Shown here: one piece after another, positions 25,499 to 35,263 of the stretch | Layout: each line of letters opens with the position of its first letter | How positions within the stretch are numbered: position 1 is the first letter of the stretch | NCBI RefSeq assembly: GCF_000238295.3 | Contig: NZ_AHCD03000020.1 | Span: forward strand, 510,147 to 574,146 | Source of the DNA: Pseudoalteromonas rubra | GTDB taxonomy: Bacteria; Pseudomonadota; Gammaproteobacteria; Enterobacterales; Alteromonadaceae | Direction of reading: 5' to 3' | Length of the DNA: 64,000 bases | Position numbers and translations under genes: made by a program | Notes under the pieces: generated by a model | Databases searched by the model: none | What the model saw: only the letters and a program-made list of their open reading frames with translations | Told to the model about the DNA's origin: nothing

Positions 25499-26731
25499 TT
25501 ACTTTTTCTTTTTTGTTTTGGCCTTAGCGGCTTTTTTCTTCGCTTTGATTTTGACCGGATCTTTTTTCTTTTTCGGCAACTTGGCTTCTTTGTGTTTCGG
25601 CTCCAGCCCTTCAACCACGCGGCGTTTCAGCTTTTGCTCCGTGTAGCGCTCAACTTTACCCAGGATCTCGGCATCATGGGCTTCAACCAGTGAAATGGCG
25701 GTGCCTTTTTTACCGGCACGACCAGTACGGCCAATGCGGTGTACATATATGTCGGCAGTGCGCGGCATATCAAAGTTAATCACATGGCTGATATCCGCAA
25801 CGTCGATACCACGCGCCGCCACGTCGGTGGCGATCAGGATGCGGGTGCGACCACTGTGGAAGCTGGCCATGGCGGCCATGCGCTTGTCCTGTGGCATTTC
25901 TCCGCGCAACCAGGTGGTCTTAATGTCCTGGGTATACAGCTCGCCAACCAGTTTTTCGAGACGCTCACGGGTCTTCACAAACACGATGGCCTTGGTCACT
26001 TCTTCGCTTTGTAGCAGATTAGCGAGGATGGCCAGCTTATGCTGATAGTCATCTGCCAGGTGGATCCACTGATGGATTTTGCCCTTTTCTTTACGTGATG
26101 ACTCGGCCTCAAGTAATGCCGGATCTTTTAAGATACGCTCGGCAAACAGCTCGACGCTGTCACCTTCCAGCGTGGCAGAAAACAGGAAACACTGACGACG
26201 GTTTTTTGCTTCGTTACAGATCTTAAGCATTTCTTTTTTAAAGCCCAGGTCCAGCATACGGTCGGCTTCATCGAGGATCAGCAGCTCAACATTGTCGGCA
26301 TGGAAGTTCTCGGTCTCAAGATATTCCATCAGACGGCCCGGTGTGGCTATCAGAATGTCGTTGTTCTTTTCGAAGATTTCTTTGTGGCTGCCATAGTTAA
26401 TACCACCGGTTACCACACCGATTTTCAGGTGCGTGCCTGCTGCCAGTGCTTCGCATTGCTCAAACACCTGATAGGCCAGCTCACGGGTGGGCGTCATGAT
26501 CAGCACACGGGCAAAGCCGGGATCGCGACGCGGGAAATCCATCAAATACTGAATTGCCGGGATCAGGAAGGCGGCTGTTTTACCCGTGCCCGTTGGCGCA
26601 GACGCCAGTATATCACGGCCCATCAGAGCCTCCGGAATAGCCAGCTGTTGAATGCTGGTGGCCTGCTCAAAGCCCATTTTTTTTATGGCAGTCAGAAGCG
26701 TGCCGTCGAGATCGAATTCAGTAAATTGCAT
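25499..26731 (-). CDS. srmB: DEAD-box RNA helicase SrmB
   Basis: A 410-aa DEAD-box helicase. Motifs in order: Q motif near FEQATSIQQLAIP, motif I APTGTGKTAAF, PTREL, motif II LDEADRML, motif III SATLEG, and motif VI HRIGRTGRAGKKG. N-terminus MQFTEFDLDGTLLTAIKKMG is SrmB-like; SrmB acts in early assembly of the 50S ribosomal subunit. The C-terminal 45 residues are a lysine-rich tail typical of ribosome-assembly helicases. It is divergent from trmN6, as in other gammaproteobacteria. Confidence 0.93.
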   Translation of the reverse strand: MQFTEFDLDGTLLTAIKKMGFEQATSIQQLAIPEALMGRDILASAPTGTGKTAAFLIPAIQYLMDFPRRDPGFARVLIMTPTRELAYQVFEQCEALAAGTHLKIGVVTGGINYGSHKEIFEKNNDILIATPGRLMEYLETENFHADNVELLILDEADRMLDLGFKKEMLKICNEAKNRRQCFLFSATLEGDSVELFAERILKDPALLEAESSRKEKGKIHQWIHLADDYQHKLAILANLLQSEEVTKAIVFVKTRERLEKLVGELYTQDIKTTWLRGEMPQDKRMAAMASFHSGRTRILIATDVAARGIDVADISHVINFDMPRTADIYVHRIGRTGRAGKKGTAISLVEAHDAEILGKVERYTEQKLKRRVVEGLEPKHKEAKLPKKKKDPVKIKAKKKAAKAKTKKKK

Positions 26732-26798
26732 AGTGCATCACAAATAAAGGACAATAGCGGAATTATACTTGGCAATCCGGGTTTCTCAAAGGAGCAAA

Positions 26799-27497
26799 AT
26801 GGCAGGCTTTGCATTTAAGCAATTTACGGTGGCACAATCGCGCAGTGCAATGAAGGTGTCGACCGATGGGGTGTTATTCGGCGCCTGGGTTTGTGTGACG
26901 GGCGCACAACGCATGCTGGACATTGGCGCTGGCACCGGGTTATTGAGCTTGATGTGCAAGCAGCGCGTCCCATCACTGATGATCGATGCGGTTGAGATTG
27001 ATGCGCAGGCCTGTCTGGATGCCAGAGACAACATCCACGCCAGCCCCTGGCAGGGGATTCGGGTGCACCAGACTCCCATTCAGACATTTGCTGCAGATGA
27101 ACCTTATGATTTGGTGATCAGTAATCCACCGTATTTTAATCACAGCTTAAAAGGGCCGGATGTTGCCCGAAATACCGCGCGCCACACCGACAGTTTGAGT
27201 TTTGTGCACCTGATTGAGGCGTTTAAGCTGCACAGTCACGCACAGGGCCGACTGGCGGTCATTTTACCGGCTCAGGAAGGGCTGGCGTTTATCGCACTGG
27301 CACAGCAGCATGGCTTGTACCTTGCTCGCCGCTGTGAGGTCACGATGACGCCTGACAAGCCCGTTAGCAGGCTAATGCTGGAATGGCAACGGGTTGAGAC
27401 TGGTCTTGTTCAGGAAACCCTGTGTGTCAGAGCGCCGGATGGCGCATACAGTGCAGCGTTTATTGATCTGTGTCGTGATTTTTATCTAAAAATGTGA
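26799..27497 (+). CDS. trmN6: tRNA1(Val) (adenine-37-N6)-methyltransferase TrmN6
   Basis: SAM-dependent methyltransferase (232 aa) that makes m6A37 in tRNA1-Val. It begins MAGFAFKQFTVAQSRSAMKV, followed by STDGVLFGAW, the SAM loop LDIGAGTGLLSL and the catalytic ISNPPYF motif. I chose ATG 26799 because AAAGGAG lies 4 bp upstream and the sequence then aligns with E. coli YfiC; an earlier start at 26769 adds ten residues. Adjacent and divergent to srmB. Confidence 0.93.
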   Translation: MAGFAFKQFTVAQSRSAMKVSTDGVLFGAWVCVTGAQRMLDIGAGTGLLSLMCKQRVPSLMIDAVEIDAQACLDARDNIHASPWQGIRVHQTPIQTFAADEPYDLVISNPPYFNHSLKGPDVARNTARHTDSLSFVHLIEAFKLHSHAQGRLAVILPAQEGLAFIALAQQHGLYLARRCEVTMTPDKPVSRLMLEWQRVETGLVQETLCVRAPDGAYSAAFIDLCRDFYLKM

Positions 27498-27631
27498 CCT
27501 TCAATGGCGGCGTAATGGGCACTCATGCAGTAAGCTTATGTAATATCTAAGCAGTGTGAAAAACGCTAGACTCGCACATATCGATAAAAGACTGAACTGG
27601 ATCATTCCGGACTCAGTGCAAGGAGCCGATA

Positions 27632-28165
27632 ATGGATCAAGATACTCAAATCATTTGTAACTTTCTGAGCGACATTAACTTGCCCCATGCGCTTTGCCCC
27701 GTGGAGGGGAAGATGTTTCTGCCGGGCCTGCAAATTGTGCATGGTGTGCTTCACATAGACACAGATAAACTGGTTTGCCCCGGAGACATATTGCATGAAG
27801 CCGGGCACATTGCGGTATGTGAGCCGATTTTTAGGCCTCAGCTGCATGAAGACGTTTATAAAAACGGGCTTAAAAATGGGCGCGAAAAACAGGCGATGGA
27901 AGGCGAAGAAATGGCGGCGACCGCCTGGTCTGTCGCCGCCATTTGGCACCTTGGGCTGCCCATAGATCTGGTGTTTCCGGAAAACAGTTATCAGGGAATG
28001 AATCAGGCACTGAAAGAAAGCTTTGAAAATGGCGGAATATTTGGTGATCCGCTGCTGACGGCCTGGGATATGACCTGTCCGGATAAGGGCTTTCCTAAAA
28101 TGACAAGTTGGATCAGGGAAGTGCGCTGGTTAAATGAGTTACCTGAGCCGCTGGCACAGGTTTGA
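27632..28165 (+). CDS. HEAGH-motif protein, possible metal-dependent hydrolase
   Basis: A 177-aa soluble protein of unrecognised family. It has a zincin-like motif LHEAGHIAV (His55, Glu56, His59) and a downstream helix EGEEMAATAWSVAAIWHLGL whose acidic residues could be a third ligand, as in minimal metallopeptidases. Most of the protein around the motif is otherwise unfamiliar to me. AAGGAGCCGATA precedes the ATG. It could be a peptidase or a non-catalytic zinc protein. Confidence 0.65.
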   Translation: MDQDTQIICNFLSDINLPHALCPVEGKMFLPGLQIVHGVLHIDTDKLVCPGDILHEAGHIAVCEPIFRPQLHEDVYKNGLKNGREKQAMEGEEMAATAWSVAAIWHLGLPIDLVFPENSYQGMNQALKESFENGGIFGDPLLTAWDMTCPDKGFPKMTSWIREVRWLNELPEPLAQV

Positions 28166-28184
28166 TGAAGAGATAAGTACAATT

Positions 28185-28223
28185 AAAAACCCTCAGAGCG
28201 ACTCGCGCGGAGTACTCTGAGGG
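28185..28223 (-). terminator. Rho-independent terminator of the XRE regulator gene
   Basis: Outer stem CCCTCAGAG / CTCTGAGGG with an inner stem ACTC / GAGT. On the minus strand it is followed by a T-run (AAAAA at 28185-28189 on plus). It lies just past the stop of the XRE gene. Confidence 0.82.
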
Positions 28224-28230
28224 CAAAGTA

Positions 28231-28464
28231 TCAGGCCTGGCCGTGCTGACGTATCTTCGTCAAAAAGTCTGAGACATCGACAGAGCAAAAAGTGACCATG
28301 GCAAAAAATTGGTTGAGTTTTGGCTGACCTACATCGCGTTCCCAATTTTCATAAGTTTTACGACACACGCCAAGCTGAGTCGCCATAGCCTGTGTTGTCA
28401 CACCTTTATTCTTTCTCAATTTCCTGAGGTCATCACCGGTAATGTAGCGGGAAAAAAATTCCAT
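28231..28464 (-). CDS. XRE-type helix-turn-helix regulator
   Basis: A 77-aa protein consisting almost entirely of a helix-turn-helix domain: DDLRKLRKNKGVTTQAMATQ, then LGVCRKTYENWERDVGQP, a clear XRE/Cro-like HTH. It is transcribed away from the large exported-protein genes that start 348 bp further on, so its operator could lie in that shared upstream region. Its target is not known. Confidence 0.85.
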   Translation of the reverse strand: MEFFSRYITGDDLRKLRKNKGVTTQAMATQLGVCRKTYENWERDVGQPKLNQFFAMVTFCSVDVSDFLTKIRQHGQA

Positions 28465-28811
28465 ATTGTTAGTTCCTTTGATTATTGTTTTAAAGGTAAA
28501 GCCGGGAGTGTTCGATGCTGTTTTGCGGATGATTTAAAAGACACCTGCCCGGACGCCTATTGCTATTTCCTGCAATGGGTAATTTGTAACTCAGATTGCA
28601 ATGAAAAAAATAATAATGTGCAATTTTTTTGCAGGTTATGAATTCATTCATTTGTTTGCGAAAAAGCGCTGCCTACAGGGGCTGATCAAGTTTATATAAA
28701 ACACCATAAACGTCTGTTTTTTATAATATTATGTTGCTGCTTTGTTGTGTTTGTATTCATTTAACGTACAATCCTGCTTTCTGAAACTTTGTTACAATCA
28801 TAGGGATAAGA
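28465..28811. other. AT-rich divergent promoter region
   Basis: About 350 bp between the XRE regulator and the haemagglutinin-like genes, AT-rich, with poly-A and poly-T runs at 28600-28630. A perfect TATAAT is at 28722-28727 but I see no matching -35 box at 17 bp. GCGAAAAAGCGC at about 28658 is a small palindrome. No gene is supported. Confidence 0.5.
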
Positions 28812-31430
28812 ATGGATAACAAATGCTTCCTGGCGTTTTGGAAAGCTGGGGTTTTCGGGTTGATGCTTGCCTTCAATATGAAAGCGATAGCATCCACAGA
28901 CGTTGTTTCCGGCTACGAATACAGAAAAAGTACGGCCTTCACAGTATCGAGTAATGCAGATGCCAGTAGCGACTTTTTGGTCGTCAACAGCGACTCTGAT
29001 ACCGTGCAGCTTACCTTCGAGCGGTTTGAGGTGAAAGGCAAACCTCTGCTCATTAAACTTGCCAACACCAGTACAACAGAAACCCTGGTGATCAAATCTC
29101 GTTACCTGTCGCTCAAAGATAGGATTTCGGTTCTTGGCAAACCCGTCAATTTAATCTTTGTATCTACTCAAGACACTCTTGATTGTACCAGTTGCTCTTT
29201 TGACAATGCAGAGCGGATCACCCTGGTGCATGGCGCTTACGGCTCAGATGATAAAATAACGACACAGACATCCGGGCGCATTTCCATTGATAACCTGAGT
29301 GCCCCTGGCGCACTGTCACTTGAAGTGATGGCCGACCAAATCAATACGTCCGGCACGCTCGATCTTAACTTGGCAGCACAGCGTCATCCTCAAAGTGGGT
29401 TTATTCTCGCTGAGAACGGTGGATATGTGATAGGTTCTGGTGGGATTAACCTTTATCCTGGCCAGCTAACCATCAAGTACAGCAATTTGGATCTGCTGAC
29501 AGTAACCCAGAAAAATACCTCTTACAAACCAGGTGGGACCTTCAAAGCGGCGAATATTGGCATTGTCGCATCTCAGCCTGTGGTTATTCCGACTGGGACA
29601 GAGTTTAATACTATGTCCGATGCGCTTGCGACAAGTACGCGACAAGGCCATTTTCATGCCCCCGCAGAAGGGATATTTATACAGATAGCCAAGCATGAAA
29701 GTGCCGCGTTAAAAGTGTATGGCAAGCTTTATAGTGATCGTATTGTCACAACGAAAACAATAGGTAATACAATTATTTATGCTAATGCGCGAGTGATGGC
29801 TCAAACAGTAAAGCACGTCGCAGACGGTTATCTCTTGAATCAGGGTTATGTTGATGCTGATCACATTGAAGTGGCTACAGATCGTCTGTTCAATTATGGC
29901 ACTTTAAATGGGTCGAGTATCGCCGTAGAAACAGAGGGTGATGTATACAATGCCTTTGGTGGTGTGATGAAAGCGGGTAATTTGGACCTGGATTTAAAAG
30001 ATGGCATCTTCATCAATGGGTCACGCACCAGAAAATTATACAGGCCAGAGAAGCTGTCGCTTGTTGCACCATCGATTAACATCAATAGTCTTGAGCATGG
30101 TCCCTATAGCACCTACGGGACTGCTGGTGTATCGCAAAGCCGCCATAGTGCAAAAATCCATGCTAATACCTTAAAAATTGTCGCTAAAGCCATAGAAAAT
30201 ATAAACCCCTATCAAATCGAAGAGCCCAGTGGCGTTGACTGGGATCAGGGCATTAACGTCAGCACCACTCAATCAGAGCAGGTATCGATTGCGGCAGAGT
30301 CTAAGTTAGAGCTCAAAGCAAGTCAGTATATTCGTAATACCTCGGCTATTATGCGCCTGAATCAACCAGGTCTGTTCCATGTTGACACGCCACTCCTTTT
30401 TAACGAGCGTTACCGGCTTGAGACAACGTCTTACATCATTTCTCGTTATGTATATACCTCAGGGCAGAATGGCAGCCGTGATCAGGTAGAAACCGGAGTT
30501 GGTACAAAAGTATCAGCCTACTCACCACCCGGGCGCATTGTGAGCTTTGGAGATTTTGAGGTAGGCAGTAAAAATGCACCTGCAACCAGGCGGCGCATGG
30601 TTAACGCATTTTCTTATTTTGAGGTATTTGAAAACGCGCGCTTCCAAAAACTGGATCTGGAATCCATCGGTATGATCTTAAGCAACACCCTTTCACAACA
30701 AAGTGAACAAGCGGTAAAGCATTGTCTTATTTTGGGAAGTTGTGCGGGTAATACCATTAAAACGTCGGTTGAGGCCGAAACTTTGCTGTCTATTCACGGC
30801 GATGTCTACGGCATTAACCCTGAAGTGAGTACCACCAGTGACTTTCAACAATCAAATATAGATTCGCTGACTATCGAGCAATCAAACACAGTACATGAGT
30901 ATTTTGCCAGCCGTTACACAGAGGACTTCGGTCAGGAACGCTTCAACAGATATCAGTACAGTGCAGTCTTTGATGACCCCTGGGTAAGAGCCAGTTATCA
31001 ACAGTGTGACGGGTTTCGGTATGAAGAGCACGGGCAGGTACAAGTGAGAGATTGTACTACCAGACGTGTAAATGTATTGCTCCGTGACATACTTGCCGAA
31101 TCATCGACTGCTGATTTTGCCGGGACAGGTTTCACCTACATACAAGTTCGAGATACTGCCATAGCTTATGCCAGAAATCGACAAACCGTCTCCACAGCAG
31201 AAGACTATCGATGCCGAAATACGGGGCAGGTAATTGAGTATCAATGCACAGCAAAAAATTTCCGCTTTATTGACGTACTAATCAATGAACCAGAGCAAGT
31301 GGCAACAATAAACTTCCGCTATCAGATTGAAATTGAGAATTACTGTGACCAATGCCAGGACAAGTATTCAACCCGCGACGTAGCAAAGTCCCTGCAAATC
31401 AGTGTTGCTGAATTAATGCAAGGACAGTAA
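28812..31430 (+). CDS. Haemagglutinin-like exported protein with TPS-like N-terminus
   Basis: An 872-aa exported protein. Signal peptide residues 1-28 (ends KAIAS). Residues about 40-230 resemble the secretion domain of two-partner-secreted proteins: LGKPVNLIFVSTQDTLDCTS, with CTSCSFDNAERITLV corresponding to the usual cysteine-pair motif and C125/C128 present. Residues about 300-420 are short beta-helix-type repeats (LLNQGYVDADHIEV, LFNYGTLNGSSIAV, VYNAFGGVMKAGNLDL) as in filamentous haemagglutinin. The C-terminal 150 residues are unfamiliar and cysteine-rich. It ends 11 bp before the second, longer FHA-like gene, suggesting they work as a pair. No toxin domain is seen. Confidence 0.75.
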   Translation: MDNKCFLAFWKAGVFGLMLAFNMKAIASTDVVSGYEYRKSTAFTVSSNADASSDFLVVNSDSDTVQLTFERFEVKGKPLLIKLANTSTTETLVIKSRYLSLKDRISVLGKPVNLIFVSTQDTLDCTSCSFDNAERITLVHGAYGSDDKITTQTSGRISIDNLSAPGALSLEVMADQINTSGTLDLNLAAQRHPQSGFILAENGGYVIGSGGINLYPGQLTIKYSNLDLLTVTQKNTSYKPGGTFKAANIGIVASQPVVIPTGTEFNTMSDALATSTRQGHFHAPAEGIFIQIAKHESAALKVYGKLYSDRIVTTKTIGNTIIYANARVMAQTVKHVADGYLLNQGYVDADHIEVATDRLFNYGTLNGSSIAVETEGDVYNAFGGVMKAGNLDLDLKDGIFINGSRTRKLYRPEKLSLVAPSININSLEHGPYSTYGTAGVSQSRHSAKIHANTLKIVAKAIENINPYQIEEPSGVDWDQGINVSTTQSEQVSIAAESKLELKASQYIRNTSAIMRLNQPGLFHVDTPLLFNERYRLETTSYIISRYVYTSGQNGSRDQVETGVGTKVSAYSPPGRIVSFGDFEVGSKNAPATRRRMVNAFSYFEVFENARFQKLDLESIGMILSNTLSQQSEQAVKHCLILGSCAGNTIKTSVEAETLLSIHGDVYGINPEVSTTSDFQQSNIDSLTIEQSNTVHEYFASRYTEDFGQERFNRYQYSAVFDDPWVRASYQQCDGFRYEEHGQVQVRDCTTRRVNVLLRDILAESSTADFAGTGFTYIQVRDTAIAYARNRQTVSTAEDYRCRNTGQVIEYQCTAKNFRFIDVLINEPEQVATINFRYQIEIENYCDQCQDKYSTRDVAKSLQISVAELMQGQ

Positions 31431-31441
31431 AGGAACATACA

Positions 31442-34400
31442 ATGAAGAAAAATGATTTTTCGGGTCAGTCAGTCCCTTTCTATAAAAAAGCTATCACGTA
31501 TCTGAATATTTTTATGCTGCTGGGTCAAATGAGTTTGCCGACCCTGGCCTACGCTTATAACGCTTTTGATAAACTGGATGCGGCTCAGGTACTCAACAAC
31601 TCTCCTGCATTCACGAAAACCTCTGACAGTAAAAGCGAGACTCAGTATGTCAAGTCAGAGCATATTGTAGAGCAGGTTCGCGCTCAGACAGCTCAAACCA
31701 TTGCGGGCTTCCATAAGACTTTGCTGAAGAACAGAAAGTATGCGCTGCCAGCCCCTCAGGAAATTCCGATAATCAGTGATGCGGGTAAGATTATTTATAC
31801 CCATTACCCGCTGGCAAAGCAGGTTGGTGATCGGTTCGTACAAACGCGCCTGATCCGCTCACAGATATACGCAGAGCTGGACCGGAGTATGATTTCACCG
31901 GCCTATGCAGATGAAACAGATCAGATAGTTCAGCTTTATCAAAATGCCTATGAACTGGCAGGCAAAGCCAATGTGACTTTTGGTGAGAAGATCTCAGCAT
32001 CCGTTTATGCCAGCTTTGGTAAAGACTTTATCTGGCCAGAGTTCAGAGAAATAAACTCAGAGCAAGTATTAACTCCGGTTGTTCATCTCAGCGCCAGTAC
32101 ATTAGAAACGCGCTCTGTTAACGGACATCTGGTTGAGTTTACTGGCAATGATGTCAACTTCAGGGACATTACTGTTAACAGTGGCACCCTGCGCACTGGC
32201 AAAAATACCTATCTAAGAACAGCTCGTGACTTGACGGTCAACCCGGGCGCACAAGTGGCCTCCGATGGCGACCTGAATCTGTTTGTCGGTGGCACGCTAA
32301 GAAATCACTCAGGTAATCTCAGTGCTGCACAAAATGTACAAATTATTGCGGGTCAGTATGAACAAAAAACGCTGGTACACCGCTTCTCCAACCGCTATGA
32401 GCAAGGTACGCGTTTTGGCCAGATAGCTTCTGTAAATGGTGAGAATATCAGCATTTACAGCATGGGCGATCTTGTTGTTGAGGGGGGGACCATCGATGGT
32501 AACAACATCAGCCTGCGCGCCGATGGCAACATTCGTCTGCTCTCTCAGCAAACCAGTTACGTTAATAATGCGCCCGTAGGTAATTACGACCATACAAGCA
32601 GTGAAATTGAACACCTGACCACTAAGCTCACCGCCAAAGACAGTATTTATCTGATGGCCTCGGGTGCCATTGAGCTTAAAGCCGCAGAGCTGCATGCCGA
32701 TCAGGGCGTGATTGATATTTTGGCGCTTCAGGGTGTGTTTATTCTGAATGAGTTCAATGAATCTCAGAGCACCAAAAGTGGTAAATGGGGCAAAACCACA
32801 GAAGAAGAGCAAGAGTTCCAGACCATTGCTATCCGCTCAGCGCTGGAGGCCGGTAAAGGCGTTCGAATTGCGTCAGAGTTTGGTGATATCACCTTACAGG
32901 CTACGCAAATTACCTCAGGCACAGGCACCAGCATCGATGCCCGCAACGGCCGGGTAAACCTGCTGTTGGCCAAAGAGCAGGATCATTATTTCTACAACAA
33001 GGTCAAAAAAGGCACCTGGAAAATCAAGACCGAAACCAAACAGGATACGGTCGACACTGCAGTTTATAACCAGATCATCGGCGGCGTTAAAGTCAATGCC
33101 ACTCATGGTATTACCCTGGAGCTGGGGCAGTACGAGGGGGAAGATGTATCGACGATCATCAGTAGCTTTGCGGGCTCATCCACGCTCGGCTGGATGAATC
33201 AGCTGTATGAAAATAATGACGCGAACTCAAGCAATAATCTGAGTATTGTCACTACGGAGCTGACAAAGCTTCATATTGACAAAAAAACCAGTACCCTGAG
33301 CCCTGCGGCCATGGCGATCGTTGCCATTGCGGTATCGGTTGCGATGGGGCCAGCCGGTGCAGGGTGGATAGGTACCGAAGGGGCTATTGCCGCTGCGTTT
33401 GAAAGTGCAGCCATGGGGTCAGCGATGTCGGCGGCGGCTGTCACCTTAACCACTCAGGCTGCGACCAGCCTCGCGGGAGGCAATAGTGTTGGTGACACGC
33501 TCGAGACAATGATGAGCAGTGATAGTCTTAAATCACTGGCCATTGCTATGGCAACTGCGGGTATGCTGAGCGGCCTGGATGATCTGCAGTTTTTTGGAAA
33601 AGTTGACCCTAATGCGCAATTTCTAAGTTCAGATACACTGATCTCTATTGGTAATCAGGCCACTGAAGCCATCGTTACTGCCACTGTTCGTGCAGGTATA
33701 TCAGCAGCTATAAATGGCGGGAGCTTTGACGGATTTAAGCAAGACTTTATTACCAACCTTAAAACCCACGCAATTAGCAGCCTTGGCGAAGGCATGGCCA
33801 AGGAAATTGGTGATCTGGTCGAAAATGGAAAAATAAACCAGGCTGTTCGCTATTTGTCTCATGCCGCCTTGGGGTGTGCTATTGGGGCTGCCACGGCTGA
33901 AGTCAGTGACAGCGCAGGTTCAGGGATTGCTTGTGCATCTGGTGCGGGTGGTGCGGTTATTGGCGAGGTGATTGCTGATTCATTCAATTCGCAGCAGGAT
34001 TACGACGGTAAAAAAGCCGCGCTGGATCAGGAACTCGAAGCGCTGGGCCTGGATATCAATAACTTTGATAATCTAACCCCGAGTGAAAAACTTAAACTCG
34101 TTAATTCAACGTCAGTGGTTGAGCAGTTTGAAGCGCTTCAACGTATCAAAGCTCAGGGGGTCGACCTGGCCAAACTTGGGGCCGGTTTGTCTGCCTTTAT
34201 TGCCGGTGGCGAGGTAAACATTGCCGCAGATGCCGGTGAAAATGCTGCACAAAACAATGCATTCTGGTTCGTACTGCAAATTGGCTATGGCCTGTACAAA
34301 GCCTACGAGCTTTATCAGACGGTTGAATCCATCGCGGCGCTGGGCGTTGAGCTTAAAAATGCCAAAGACGACGCTGAAAGAAACCAAATTCTGCTGAGGG

Positions 34401-35263
34401 CTGCGACGAACCTGGGCGTAGAGATTGTTGTCGGTAAAACTGCGTCTGCTACTTTCGGTGTACTCATCAAAAAAGCGCGCGACAGTGGACTGTTGCCTGA
34501 TGATGCCCTCGATGAAGCCGCCGCGATTTACAATCGCATGACCGAAGGCAAACTGAAAGACTATAAGCCTGGACAAGGGCAGGGCCGTAAAACAAACCCC
34601 GGCCCGGAAGTGGATAACGACAGGCACAACTTCCCGGAAAACTATGAGAAGCTACCCGATGGCACATTTAAAGGGCCCGGTGGCGGTATTTTCACAGACT
34701 CAGGGTACACCTCAGAAAATGGTTTCCCTATTTTCCAGCGTACCTCTGGCGGCTACTTTTACATTGGCAGTGATGGCAAACAAGTTAGAGTTAATTCCCC
34801 CAGAGAGCACGGCGACTTCCATAAAGTAGATGATGTATGGGCGCCGGGAGTTAAGCCTATCCAGCGAGGCAGGCAGATACAAGACTCAGTATTCAAAAAT
34901 GAGTATGAAGCTTACGGGTGGGGCAATACGGATGAGTACAGAATATGGAGTGATAAAGAAGGCAGATATGTCGATGCAAAAGGCCGAAACTTCCCACTGA
35001 TTGACTTTCATCGCGGCGATGAAGTAGTTAGCCTGAAGTCAATTAATACCAATGGGTCTGATTGGATTAGACGTACAGAAGCGCATATAGACGATTTGTC
35101 GAAGCGTGGTATTATCGGCAGCAGCGGTAATCCCGTCCCTAAGGATAATCGAATACTGGACATTCGAGTACAGCCGGGAGGGCTGAGCCAGGTTAGAGGG
35201 TTAGTTACCTATGGTGAATCACTCGGCATAAAGGTTATTGTTAAGGAGTTTACTGGAAAATGA
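31442..35263 (+). CDS. CdiA/FHA-like exported protein with C-terminal candidate nuclease
   Basis: A 1273-aa exported protein. Signal peptide ends around residue 38 (LPTLAYA). Residues about 220-430 are FHA-type repeats; residues 440-570 contain the KSGKWGK...  block typical of the CdiA FHA-2 region. Residues 620-845 are a glycine/alanine-rich hydrophobic pretoxin section (DUF637-like, ASGAGGAVIGEVIA). The last about 100 residues, after a proline/glycine-rich linker, form a separate domain (IDFHRGDEVVSLKS, HIDDLSKRG, IKVIVKEF) that looks like a PD-(D/E)xK-type nuclease, though the family is uncertain. AAAGGA precedes the start; the stop overlaps the next gene (ATGA). Confidence 0.8.
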   Translation: MKKNDFSGQSVPFYKKAITYLNIFMLLGQMSLPTLAYAYNAFDKLDAAQVLNNSPAFTKTSDSKSETQYVKSEHIVEQVRAQTAQTIAGFHKTLLKNRKYALPAPQEIPIISDAGKIIYTHYPLAKQVGDRFVQTRLIRSQIYAELDRSMISPAYADETDQIVQLYQNAYELAGKANVTFGEKISASVYASFGKDFIWPEFREINSEQVLTPVVHLSASTLETRSVNGHLVEFTGNDVNFRDITVNSGTLRTGKNTYLRTARDLTVNPGAQVASDGDLNLFVGGTLRNHSGNLSAAQNVQIIAGQYEQKTLVHRFSNRYEQGTRFGQIASVNGENISIYSMGDLVVEGGTIDGNNISLRADGNIRLLSQQTSYVNNAPVGNYDHTSSEIEHLTTKLTAKDSIYLMASGAIELKAAELHADQGVIDILALQGVFILNEFNESQSTKSGKWGKTTEEEQEFQTIAIRSALEAGKGVRIASEFGDITLQATQITSGTGTSIDARNGRVNLLLAKEQDHYFYNKVKKGTWKIKTETKQDTVDTAVYNQIIGGVKVNATHGITLELGQYEGEDVSTIISSFAGSSTLGWMNQLYENNDANSSNNLSIVTTELTKLHIDKKTSTLSPAAMAIVAIAVSVAMGPAGAGWIGTEGAIAAAFESAAMGSAMSAAAVTLTTQAATSLAGGNSVGDTLETMMSSDSLKSLAIAMATAGMLSGLDDLQFFGKVDPNAQFLSSDTLISIGNQATEAIVTATVRAGISAAINGGSFDGFKQDFITNLKTHAISSLGEGMAKEIGDLVENGKINQAVRYLSHAALGCAIGAATAEVSDSAGSGIACASGAGGAVIGEVIADSFNSQQDYDGKKAALDQELEALGLDINNFDNLTPSEKLKLVNSTSVVEQFEALQRIKAQGVDLAKLGAGLSAFIAGGEVNIAADAGENAAQNNAFWFVLQIGYGLYKAYELYQTVESIAALGVELKNAKDDAERNQILLRAATNLGVEIVVGKTASATFGVLIKKARDSGLLPDDALDEAAAIYNRMTEGKLKDYKPGQGQGRKTNPGPEVDNDRHNFPENYEKLPDGTFKGPGGGIFTDSGYTSENGFPIFQRTSGGYFYIGSDGKQVRVNSPREHGDFHKVDDVWAPGVKPIQRGRQIQDSVFKNEYEAYGWGNTDEYRIWSDKEGRYVDAKGRNFPLIDFHRGDEVVSLKSINTNGSDWIRRTEAHIDDLSKRGIIGSSGNPVPKDNRILDIRVQPGGLSQVRGLVTYGESLGIKVIVKEFTGK

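Noticed and set aside
28812..35263. The idea that the two haemagglutinin-like genes are one frameshifted gene.
   Set aside because: Each has its own signal peptide, start and ribosome-binding site, with an 11-bp gap; a single-base change would not join them sensibly.
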